Shown here: in pieces, positions 1 through 8,025 of the stretch
Numbering within the stretch: position 1 is the stretch's first letter
Layout of the letters: each line of letters starts with the position of its first letter
NCBI RefSeq assembly: GCF_010091925.1
Contig: NZ_WVID01000028.1
Coordinates: forward strand, 1 to 64,000
DNA from: Nostoc sp. B(2019)
Lineage (GTDB): Bacteria > Cyanobacteriota > Cyanobacteriia > Cyanobacteriales > Nostocaceae
DNA: 64,000 nucleotides
Direction: 5' to 3'
Position numbers and translations under genes: made by a program
Notes under the pieces: generated by a model
Told to the model about the DNA's origin: nothing
What the model saw: only the letters and a program-made list of their open reading frames with translations
Database searches by the model: none

Positions 1-226
1 CATTATCAACTGGAGACAAATATCCTTCATTGGTGACACCAATTTTTCCGGCAACTTTCACGATGTAGCAAGGTTTATCTAATACCATCAATTTATCTTT
101 GATGGCTGATTGCTCAAAAGATATAGATTCTAAAGAACCTTTCCAAGCTTGGTTTTGCCTATAGGAATAAGCAGAAAATCCAAGACTATTAACGTGTTTG
201 TTGAGTACTGTATCTATAGTTTGCAT
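1..226 (-). CDS. PfaD-type enoyl reductase, N-terminal part (cut by window edge)
   Basis: The first 75 codons of a minus-strand gene start at the ATG at 226 and run off the left edge. The translation contains GFSAYSYRQNQAWKGSLES and, later, DKPCYIVKVAGKIGVTNEGY, which is the typical opening of PfaD-family (2-nitropropane-dioxygenase-like, FMN-dependent) enoyl reductases that work in trans with PUFA and secondary-lipid synthases. The catalytic TIM barrel is outside the window. It is the last visible gene of the PKS operon and is separated from it by a 299-bp spacer carrying a MITE-like element. The family call rests on the N-terminus and the context only. Confidence 0.65.
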   Translation of the reverse strand, partial: MQTIDTVLNKHVNSLGFSAYSYRQNQAWKGSLESISFEQSAIKDKLMVLDKPCYIVKVAGKIGVTNEGYLSPVDN

Positions 227-378
227 AATAGCCAGACCTCGAATGATAAGTAGTCACTATGAACTGCTTTAAATTCAAAACAATATGCACCTTTGTCTTT
301 GTAGACTTGCCTATTTTTCAATTTAGGAAAGTGGTAACTAAGAAAATGAAAAACTTTTCATTACCTCTCATCTAAATC

Positions 379-496
379 AGGACTTACGCAAAAGTTGCCA
401 AAAAGCTTAATTTATCGTTCGTGCCGCGTCTGTCTGCGACACGCTGCGCGAACGTAGAGAAGAACACCGAGAATTCATAAAGTGTGCGTAAGTCCT
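379..496. repeat. MITE-like element with 12-bp terminal inverted repeats
   Basis: AGGACTTACGCA at 379-390 is matched by its exact reverse complement TGCGTAAGTCCT at 485-496, giving a 118-bp element with no coding capacity. The interior holds a GC-rich copy of the interspersed CTGCGACACGCTGCGCGAAC-type repeat seen elsewhere in the window. It lies inside the PKS operon, between the KS/AT gene and the pfaD-like gene. One end of the same family (AGGACTTACGCA) recurs at 45132. No target-site duplication was confirmed. Confidence 0.7.
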
Positions 497-499
497 ATA

Positions 500-543
500 A
501 ATTTGCTTAATCAATAAGCTATTACTTATTGATTAAGCAAATT
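500..543. repeat. Perfect 19-bp inverted repeat over the stop codon of the KS/AT gene
   Basis: AATTTGCTTAATCAATAAG at 500-518 is followed by a 6-nt loop and its exact reverse complement at 525-543. The right arm is the last few codons and the TAA stop of the KS/AT gene, so the gene end is duplicated in inverted form just outside the gene. In the minus-strand mRNA it would form a strong hairpin, but it is followed by TATAGG rather than a U-run. A simple intrinsic terminator is therefore uncertain. It may instead be a scar of the adjacent MITE insertion. Confidence 0.75.
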
Positions 544-3500
544 TTGGACAGTAGATAATTGTAATTGGATGATTGCACTCAGTTGCTTGCTAGATTCTTG
601 TCTAGCTTCTAAAAAAGCAGCGTGAGCTTTACTTGTACTGCAATTATTGACAATCAATTTTTGAAACTGAGACTTATTGAAATTGGATAAGGAGCCTGTA
701 TAACTAAAATAGTTAGATACATTAACAGGATCCTGAAGGCTTTGAGTAACTTTTTGTTGGTTGACATTTGATTTTGAAGGTTGTAACTGTTCTTTTGGAT
801 CACAATAGTTGTTGTTGATAATAGTTGGAGTTTGAAGAGAATTAATGATTTCCAACTCTCTAAAAATAGGCGCGTGTTCAGCAGATTTATGCATGATACC
901 AGCTTGATTTTGAAAAAGTTTGCGGTTTTCTTCACTCAAGATTGTGGCAGTAATTGAGTTGCCACCCAAGTTAACAGTTTTGAGAGTTGTTGTACTTTGA
1001 TTAGCAGTTTCTTCTGTGAAACTGTAAAGTGGCGATAAGTCCAATTCAACTTGATGACTGAGGAGTTTTGCTAATGCTTTGACAATAGAAGTATGGTCAT
1101 CCACACCTTTGCGATTTAGGGATACTGTAATGTGTTCTTGATTTGTGAGGATTTGATCAATCCATCGAGAACAAACACTACCAGCGCCGGCTTCTAGAAA
1201 TATTCGCGCACCATCCGCATAGACACGGTTAACTAATCGTGGAAAATCAAGTTGTTCACACTGGGTTTTCGCAATACTGTGAGCGATCGCTTCACTATCG
1301 AGTGTGATAGGTTGATAATCACCTGCGGAATAAAAGACAATATCTGGGATATTTTTAGATGGTAAATTGTTTAATTTTACCAACTCATCGTACTGCGATC
1401 GCATCGGCTCACAATGGATCACATGGTCGAAAGGAGCCGGAAAAGCATTGCAACCTAAAGTTTCAATCACTCGCTGACAAGCTGCTGTTTCACCGGCAAT
1501 TAAAACTTCTTCTGGTGTATTGATTTGGGTTAAGTAGACACGATTCTCAGATTTAATACATTCTCTGACCTGGGATGGAGTGGCCATGAGAACATAGATA
1601 CTCCAAAAATCGTTGTCTTGTGAATCTGGTGTATCTGTCAATCCCCAATACTCACGTACAGCATTTTTTGGGCCAGATAACTTATTTCCAAACAGTGAGG
1701 ATGAGTTTAAGGTGTTACTCCCACCATGAAAATTACTCCAAACTCCTTGAGCAACCATCATGCTAGTTTCACCCAGGCTATAGCCAAACACACATTGTGG
1801 TTTGACTTGGAAATCATCTCGAATAATTGTAGTAATGAGTCGAGAATAAGCTATTTCCGTTTCAAACATTGATAGGGAATCATCTAGCAATTGCTGTTCG
1901 AGAGTTTCCATCTGTCTGGCTGACAATTTCTGCAAACTTCGGGGATAAAGTCGCTGATGAATTTTGGTGGCGCGGTTAGCAAGACTATTAAATAGTGAGT
2001 CATCGAAGACTTTCGGAAATAAACGGAAGAGATTTTGACCAATGCCGATATATGAATTGACTGCGGCTGGATAAACGTAAGCTAATCCTCCAGTTTTACC
2101 TAGTGGTTTAGCTGTGAAATAACTCCCTATGGGTGTTTGCCAGTCTGTGTTTCGCTCAAAAGCGCTATTGACACCCTTACGCGCAGATGCAATTTCTTTA
2201 ACTAATTCTTGCTGATTACGTCCTGCGATCGCTAGGGTATATTTTGTCTGTGAACGCTTTTGAAAGGTAACAAATGTCTGGCTAGCAGTAGTTGATAAAG
2301 CAGAACTGTTTTCGATGTTTTGTTGGAGATCATCCAAAGCTTCTAATAAGCTTGAGCGCTCATCAGCGGCTATGGGAAAAAGATAATAAGGTGTTTGCTG
2401 CAAATATCTGCTGCTGCGCTCTTGTTGATTGGGTTCTTCTGACAAAATTAAATGGGCATAAGTCCCATCACATCCCATACCATTAATTGCTGCGATTCTC
2501 TTGATGCCGTCCTTACCAAACAACCAAGATCTTGAGTCCGTAGCAACATAAAAAGGACTGCCTTGCCAAACTTCTGGTGTTTTAACGCCAGACCAGTTGG
2601 GAGTCGCAGGAATATATCTGTAATATAGACAGAGAGCGGTTTTGATCAGGCTAGCAATTCCTGAAGCTACATAAGTATGACCAATATTGGCTTTGACACT
2701 ACCCAGCGCACAGTACAAATCATTTCCTTGTGGGGGATAAGCTTGGAGCAAACCTGTGATTTCGGCTACATCTTCTTGAGGAATGCCGCTACCGCAAACT
2801 TCTACATAGTTCACCTCTGTGGGGTGAATACCTGCCATCTGGAAAGCTTGATTGCAGACTTCGTTGACAGTTTCCGCATCTGTTGAGATAGAATGGGCTT
2901 GCCCAAAACTAATGGCATCAATGACTGCATAAATGCGATCGCTGGAGGTGTTGGCGGAGACGTTGACGCAGCCACCGCCGGAGCCAACGCCGTTTTGTTG
3001 GGCAGTTTCGTAACGCTTCAGGACGACGGCGCCTGCACCTTCGCCAATCATCCACCCATTCGCTTTCTGGTCATAACTTAAGGTATTAATACCAGTATTA
3101 ACTTTTGCAAATTGGTTTCGCAGCAAGACATTTTCCACGCCTCCTGCCAAATCGACAGCACCAACAACCACAGCATCAACTTCCCCAGTAGTGAGTAGCA
3201 TTTGTGCCACTTCCAAAGCTTTGAAGGCGGAAGTTTCCACAGCAGTTACGGTGAATGCCGGCCCGGTGAAATTCCATAGGGCAGAAATCCGGCTCGCCAT
3301 GATATTGGCGATGTAACTCAGATATTCACCAATATCTACTTGATGATGGATACTATCTTTGACAATAGTTTCTAATTGAGCAACTTTGTCCGCAGGCAAA
3401 TCAATGTTTGCAGCATTCAGTCCATCTTTGATTTGCCAGGACGAATTCCATCTTTGCTGTAGCTGGTGAACAGAAAATTCTGTCTCAGCGGCAATAATAA

Positions 3501-3891
3501 CTGCGACATTTCCCCCTTCTTGAATGTTTGCATCTTTCAAGGCGCGATCGGCAACCTTCAGCAGTAATAATTGTTGTGGGTTGAGTTTTCCTATTTCATT
3601 CGGGGGGATTTTGTAAGCTAAAGTATCAATTTCAAAATCTGTGATATATGCCCCTACGGGTGCTTTTCCATCTGCCAAACCGTACTCTTTGAGTAAGTTT
3701 TCTTGCTGTTCTATGCCATACCATCTTTGAGATGGCAGAGGAATAAAATGCTGTTTGCCATCATAAATACTACGTTCAAAAGCATCTAATCCATTACATT
3801 CGCCGAAAAAGGCATCCATGCCAACGATCGCAATTTTGGCTAGTGGCACAGGTTCAGCTATTTTGCTGATACTTTCTTGTTCAAGAGTCAT
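526..3891 (-). CDS. hglC: HglC-like ketosynthase-like/acyltransferase protein
   Basis: This 1121-aa protein is part of a heterocyst-glycolipid/PUFA-synthase-type complex. Residues about 18-490 are a ketosynthase fold. The catalytic Cys position (TAVETSAFKA, about residue 217) holds Glu, and the first active-site His region reads EVCGSG instead of EAHGTG, although the second His (KANIGH) is kept. This domain therefore looks like a chain-length-factor/decarboxylase-type KS. Residues about 600-930 are an acyltransferase with a GYSLGE nucleophile motif (Ser near 703), as in PfaB/HglC. The last 200 residues are low-complexity and unassigned. Its ATG overlaps the stop of the upstream KS gene by 4 bp (ATGA), which implies translational coupling. 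Confidence 0.8.
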   Translation of the reverse strand: MTLEQESISKIAEPVPLAKIAIVGMDAFFGECNGLDAFERSIYDGKQHFIPLPSQRWYGIEQQENLLKEYGLADGKAPVGAYITDFEIDTLAYKIPPNEIGKLNPQQLLLLKVADRALKDANIQEGGNVAVIIAAETEFSVHQLQQRWNSSWQIKDGLNAANIDLPADKVAQLETIVKDSIHHQVDIGEYLSYIANIMASRISALWNFTGPAFTVTAVETSAFKALEVAQMLLTTGEVDAVVVGAVDLAGGVENVLLRNQFAKVNTGINTLSYDQKANGWMIGEGAGAVVLKRYETAQQNGVGSGGGCVNVSANTSSDRIYAVIDAISFGQAHSISTDAETVNEVCNQAFQMAGIHPTEVNYVEVCGSGIPQEDVAEITGLLQAYPPQGNDLYCALGSVKANIGHTYVASGIASLIKTALCLYYRYIPATPNWSGVKTPEVWQGSPFYVATDSRSWLFGKDGIKRIAAINGMGCDGTYAHLILSEEPNQQERSSRYLQQTPYYLFPIAADERSSLLEALDDLQQNIENSSALSTTASQTFVTFQKRSQTKYTLAIAGRNQQELVKEIASARKGVNSAFERNTDWQTPIGSYFTAKPLGKTGGLAYVYPAAVNSYIGIGQNLFRLFPKVFDDSLFNSLANRATKIHQRLYPRSLQKLSARQMETLEQQLLDDSLSMFETEIAYSRLITTIIRDDFQVKPQCVFGYSLGETSMMVAQGVWSNFHGGSNTLNSSSLFGNKLSGPKNAVREYWGLTDTPDSQDNDFWSIYVLMATPSQVRECIKSENRVYLTQINTPEEVLIAGETAACQRVIETLGCNAFPAPFDHVIHCEPMRSQYDELVKLNNLPSKNIPDIVFYSAGDYQPITLDSEAIAHSIAKTQCEQLDFPRLVNRVYADGARIFLEAGAGSVCSRWIDQILTNQEHITVSLNRKGVDDHTSIVKALAKLLSHQVELDLSPLYSFTEETANQSTTTLKTVNLGGNSITATILSEENRKLFQNQAGIMHKSAEHAPIFRELEIINSLQTPTIINNNYCDPKEQLQPSKSNVNQQKVTQSLQDPVNVSNYFSYTGSLSNFNKSQFQKLIVNNCSTSKAHAAFLEARQESSKQLSAIIQLQLSTVQNLLNQ

Positions 3892-5246
3892 TTTACTATG
3901 TTTCCTTGTTCAAGAATTAAATGGGAATTAGTTCCACCAAAGCCAAAAGCACTTAACGCTACACGTTTAGTTGCCGTATTATTTGGCCATGTTGTGGTAG
4001 TTCTCACAATATTTTTGGCGGAAATTATACTATCCTCAGAACCTAGAGGTTCAGTAACATTAATAGTTGGTGGAATCACGCCATAAGACATACTTAAAAT
4101 CGTCTTAGTCAAGCTCACCATACCCGCAGCAACTAATAAGTGACCAACATTAGCTTTAGTAGAACCAACTAAAGGCGCTGCTTGGTGTTGACCAAAAAAG
4201 GTTTCTATAGAGTTGAATTCGGTGCTATCTCCTAATAAAGTGCCAGTAGCATGACACTCCATATAATCAATTGCCTTTGGACTGAGTTTTGCCTCAGTGT
4301 AAGCTCTCTCAAAAGCTAATATTTGTCCTTTAGAATTAGGGCTGAGCAGATGCTTACCTTTGCCATCATTAGAAAGCCCATTTCCGCAGACAGTTGCTAA
4401 AATTTTATCACCATCTTTGATGGCATCATTATATCGTTTCAGCACGACCATGCCAATCCCTTCGGATGTAATTAGTCCTCTAGATGATTTATCTAAGGGA
4501 CGGCTGAGATCGTTTTCTGGATAACCTTGAATACCAGAAAATAACATCCGTAAAAACAGCGGATCTGAACAGCTAATAGCTCCAGCTAACATCAAATCAG
4601 CTTTGCGTGACCACAGATAATGTGATGCTAATTTAATCGCATAAAATGCTGAAGAACAAGCAGCATCTATACAAAAATGGGTACTAGATAGAGCAAAAGC
4701 TTTGGCAATTAAGGCAGCGGGAAAGCCTGATACCATAGCATTATATGGGGACGCTTTAGCTGCGGTTGGTAGTGCAGGCAGACGAAAATCTTGTTGTAAA
4801 AGTTCTGCGATCGCAGATTGAATCGTTTGCTGATAAATTGGTGCTAATAGTTGATTAGACGATTTGGTTGGTAAGGATAAAGCCCCCAAAATAACGCCAC
4901 ATTTTGAGAGAACAGATTGTCTTGCATAACCACTCTGCTCAATCGCTTGTTTAGCAGCATAAAGCGACCATTTAAATGTATCATCCAAGCTTTCTAAAAA
5001 ACTTGATGGCAAATTATATTCATCAGCATTAAACTTAAAGTCGCGGACGAACCCTCCCTTAAGTGAATATATTCTTTCTGGCTGTCCTTTAAGTGAATCA
5101 TAAAATATACCGGGTTCTAATCCCATTTCCTCAACAGTGACAGATGAGATGGAATCTTTTTCCTCAGTAAGATTCTGCCAAAATTGTTCAGGGTTTGTAG
5201 CATCAGGAAAGAGACACGATAATCCAATAATTGCTATTTTTTCCAC
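3888..5246 (-). CDS. hglD: HglD-like beta-ketoacyl synthase
   Basis: This 452-aa stand-alone ketosynthase has an intact Cys-His-His triad: DAACSSAF (Cys near residue 195), ECHATGT (near 330) and NVGHLLVA (near 369). It also has the C-terminal FGFGGTNSHL signature. It would perform decarboxylative Claisen condensation on ACP-bound chains. The neighbouring protein has a Cys-less KS, so the two may form a KS/CLF-like pair. It starts at GTG 5246 preceded by GAGGAG, lies 43 bp downstream of the KR-DH gene, and overlaps the next gene by 4 bp. Confidence 0.85.
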   Translation of the reverse strand: MEKIAIIGLSCLFPDATNPEQFWQNLTEEKDSISSVTVEEMGLEPGIFYDSLKGQPERIYSLKGGFVRDFKFNADEYNLPSSFLESLDDTFKWSLYAAKQAIEQSGYARQSVLSKCGVILGALSLPTKSSNQLLAPIYQQTIQSAIAELLQQDFRLPALPTAAKASPYNAMVSGFPAALIAKAFALSSTHFCIDAACSSAFYAIKLASHYLWSRKADLMLAGAISCSDPLFLRMLFSGIQGYPENDLSRPLDKSSRGLITSEGIGMVVLKRYNDAIKDGDKILATVCGNGLSNDGKGKHLLSPNSKGQILAFERAYTEAKLSPKAIDYMECHATGTLLGDSTEFNSIETFFGQHQAAPLVGSTKANVGHLLVAAGMVSLTKTILSMSYGVIPPTINVTEPLGSEDSIISAKNIVRTTTTWPNNTATKRVALSAFGFGGTNSHLILEQGNIVK

Positions 5247-5289
5247 TACTTATATTCTCCTCATCTAATAGGCATTAAAAGCTGAGTGC

Positions 5290-7029
5290 TTAAGAGTGAT
5301 TGCGCCTCAGTGATTGCATAGGCCAAATAACTGCTTTGGCTCCTAGAATACGTGAGTATACTTGTCTTTGAAGATTATGGATAATGAAATCGGCAGTTAA
5401 ACTGGTATCTGTTTTTGCCTTGATTTCACAAGAAACGTAAAAAGGTTCATTGCATGGTATGGGTGCAAATTGTTCATATTTGTTTAACTGTCCAGGTAGA
5501 CAAACTTCTTGATGAAAATGGTTTAACCAAATCCATAACGGTTGTGTACTTAAATCAGTTGTATAAGGGTTAACCCAATGAACAGGAAACTGTCCTTGTT
5601 GCTGATCTTTGATTGCTGTCCAAAAGCATTCCACAGTAATCTTTTCAGAACTAATATTTAAAACTTTAGTGATTTGCTGAAAAGCTGGCCCATGAAATAA
5701 GGTTGATTCTCCATTTTGATAAAAAGATTTGCCAGTATTAGTAATAATTTTATCTTCTGTTAAATCTACTGCATCATAAATTGGTGGAGCAGGTATTTTT
5801 CTCAGAAGTTTAATAAAAGCACTAAAGTGATAATGGGTTTTTCCTTCGGGGGTTTTACTTAAAATCGTAGTCTTAAATTCAATTTCTTGAGAATCTATTT
5901 TAGAAAGTTCTTGCAGTTCTAAAATATGTTCGTTAGCCAGGGTATGATTGAAAGTAATACCCTTTAAAACTTTGAACTCTCTACAACTGAAAAATTGATA
6001 GCCTGGGTACATTTCTTCACAGGCATTCATCATCCATGACATTGCACAGGTAGCGGGTAGTACTGGATAACCAGCAATCACATGATCGAGCAAAAAGGGA
6101 TTATCTTCAAGTGTGATCCGTCGCCGAATTTGATAGCTTTTCAGTTCTGAATCTATCGATGCAGGAGGTGGAACAATTGGATTACCTATCACAACTTGTG
6201 TAGTTGCGTGATGAGCAGGATGCAATTCATTAACTAACATTTGTGTGCCGACTTCTACAGGAATAATATCTATCCCCCGTTCAGCAAAAGCCTTTTTGAG
6301 TTCTGGAGTCACCATCCCACTATCCCATCCTCCCCAATTAATCGCCACTACATGAGATTGTGGATAATATTGCTTCATTAAATGGGCTGATTTATTAAGA
6401 ATTTCGTTAGCGATCGCATAATCGGTTTGACCGATATTTCCATAGAAACCTGTTACTGAAGAGAACAAAACTAAATGTTGAATTTGATTAGGTGGAATGC
6501 AAGACAAGAGATTTTCTAAACCTTTAACTTTCGCATTATAAACTTTTTCAAAATCTTGTTCAGTTTTCTTTTCAATCAACTTATCAGCTAAATTTCCCGC
6601 GCCGTGGATGATTCCCGTAATCGCACCTAGGCGTTTCACAGCAGTAGCTAGTTTCTCCTGTAAAGCCGCTATATCTGTAACATCAACGCTAATATATTCT
6701 GCTTGTGCTCCTGTTTGTTGAATTGAAGAGAGGGTTTTTTGAATTTCGCGGCTGGAGGTAATCTGGTTATAGACTTTTTGCACACTCATAGGTGTGGGCT
6801 TTTCTCCTTGGGTAACAAGATTCTCCATAATGCGTTTTTTCAATACAGATTCTTCCAAACAATCCTGAGCAAAATCTGGCTCAGTTTCTAAAACTTCAGA
6901 ACGACCAAGGAGGATAAATTTACATGGTTGGTGCTGTGCCAATTTAATAGTACATTGAGCCGTAATGCCTTTTGCACCGCCACTTACGACAAACACAGAT
7001 GATGGGCTAAGTTGCGCTATTTGTGTCAT
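5290..7029 (-). CDS. Catalytic ketoreductase half plus dehydratase (hotdog) protein
   Basis: This 579-aa two-domain protein starts directly with the NADPH-binding Rossmann fold of a PKS ketoreductase (VSGGAKGITA near residue 18). The catalytic Ser-Tyr-Asn residues are in FSSVTGFYGNIGQTDYAIAN. The structural KR subdomain that normally precedes this is absent here and sits at the C-terminus of the 1805-aa PKS two genes upstream. From about residue 300 it is a dehydratase-type double hotdog with HVIAGYPVLP (HxxxGxxxxP, His near 315) and FHGPAFQ near 446. It would reduce and dehydrate the beta-keto intermediate, and the PfaD-like reductase could finish saturation. Confidence 0.8.
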   Translation of the reverse strand: MTQIAQLSPSSVFVVSGGAKGITAQCTIKLAQHQPCKFILLGRSEVLETEPDFAQDCLEESVLKKRIMENLVTQGEKPTPMSVQKVYNQITSSREIQKTLSSIQQTGAQAEYISVDVTDIAALQEKLATAVKRLGAITGIIHGAGNLADKLIEKKTEQDFEKVYNAKVKGLENLLSCIPPNQIQHLVLFSSVTGFYGNIGQTDYAIANEILNKSAHLMKQYYPQSHVVAINWGGWDSGMVTPELKKAFAERGIDIIPVEVGTQMLVNELHPAHHATTQVVIGNPIVPPPASIDSELKSYQIRRRITLEDNPFLLDHVIAGYPVLPATCAMSWMMNACEEMYPGYQFFSCREFKVLKGITFNHTLANEHILELQELSKIDSQEIEFKTTILSKTPEGKTHYHFSAFIKLLRKIPAPPIYDAVDLTEDKIITNTGKSFYQNGESTLFHGPAFQQITKVLNISSEKITVECFWTAIKDQQQGQFPVHWVNPYTTDLSTQPLWIWLNHFHQEVCLPGQLNKYEQFAPIPCNEPFYVSCEIKAKTDTSLTADFIIHNLQRQVYSRILGAKAVIWPMQSLRRNHS

Positions 7030-7085
7030 AAATACTCATATTTGAGTAGATAGTTTGCTAATAAATAGATAGATGCTTGCAGCAA

Positions 7086-7871
7086 TTATTTGTTCAAGAT
7101 TACATATCTAGACATACTGCCAGCACCATCTACGACCATTGGATGTCCAGTAATAAAGGAAGCTTTATCTGAACACAGAAAAACTGCAATCTCAGCAATT
7201 TCTTCTGGGGTTCCAAAACGCCCTATAGGTACTTGATTAATTGCCACTTCCTTAAAATCAGAATTTTGAGAAACTTGGCTTTCAAACAATGGGGTATTGT
7301 GGATAAAGCCAGGGCATAATGCATTGATACGGATACCCACTTTTGCATATTCTAAAGCAGCTGTTTTAGTTAGTCCAATGACGCCATACTTGCTAACAGT
7401 ATAGGCGGGAAAACGTTGTAATCCACTTCCCAAACCTGCTATTGAAGACATATTAAGAATGACTCCACCGCCTTGTTCTCGCATATAAGGAATCTCGTAT
7501 TTCATGCACAACCAGATGCTCTTAAGATTGATGTTAAGCACTCGATCCCAGTTTTCCTCAGTACAGGCGGCTGTTGAACTACTATGTCCCAAAATACCAG
7601 CATTGTTAAATGCACAATTGAGCGCTCCATAAGTTTCAACAGTTTTTTTGATGAGTTGCTTAACCTCAACCGCCTTGGTAACGTCAGTCTTAATAAAAAT
7701 AGCTTCCCCGTTAGCTATCTCAATCTTGCTGACTGTATCTTCACCACCTGTAACATCTACATCAGCAACGACGACCTTTGCTCCTGCTTTGGCAAATGCT
7801 AGTGCAGAAGCTCTACCAATCCCCGAACTTCCTCCAGTCACTAAAACGACTTTTTCTGTAAATACTGACAC
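7086..7871 (-). CDS. Short-chain dehydrogenase/reductase (classical SDR)
   Basis: This 261-aa classical SDR has the cofactor motif TGGSSGIGRA near residue 13, NNAG near 90, and an active-site Ser with YTVSK (Tyr-x-x-x-Lys) near 157-161. The C-terminus (SFITGHPMVVDGAG) is typical of glucose-1-dehydrogenase/FabG-like enzymes. It lies between the two genes that carry the halves of the split KR, in the same orientation, so it may supply an extra carbonyl reduction of the lipid product. The ATG at 7871 follows GAGG with 8-bp spacing. The substrate cannot be told from sequence. Confidence 0.85.
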   Translation of the reverse strand: MSVFTEKVVLVTGGSSGIGRASALAFAKAGAKVVVADVDVTGGEDTVSKIEIANGEAIFIKTDVTKAVEVKQLIKKTVETYGALNCAFNNAGILGHSSSTAACTEENWDRVLNINLKSIWLCMKYEIPYMREQGGGVILNMSSIAGLGSGLQRFPAYTVSKYGVIGLTKTAALEYAKVGIRINALCPGFIHNTPLFESQVSQNSDFKEVAINQVPIGRFGTPEEIAEIAVFLCSDKASFITGHPMVVDGAGSMSRYVILNK

Positions 7872-8025
7872 TTTAATACCTCGGCTTTACATTTAGTTTT
7901 AAGTGAATGGTTAGTTTCTTTGAATCTATTGCTCTATTTTGGAGAAGTGATGTTATACATTGAAGTTGCAGTGAAGGTTGTTATTAGTTATATGTATTGC
8001 AAATGACTAATAACTAATGACGGTC

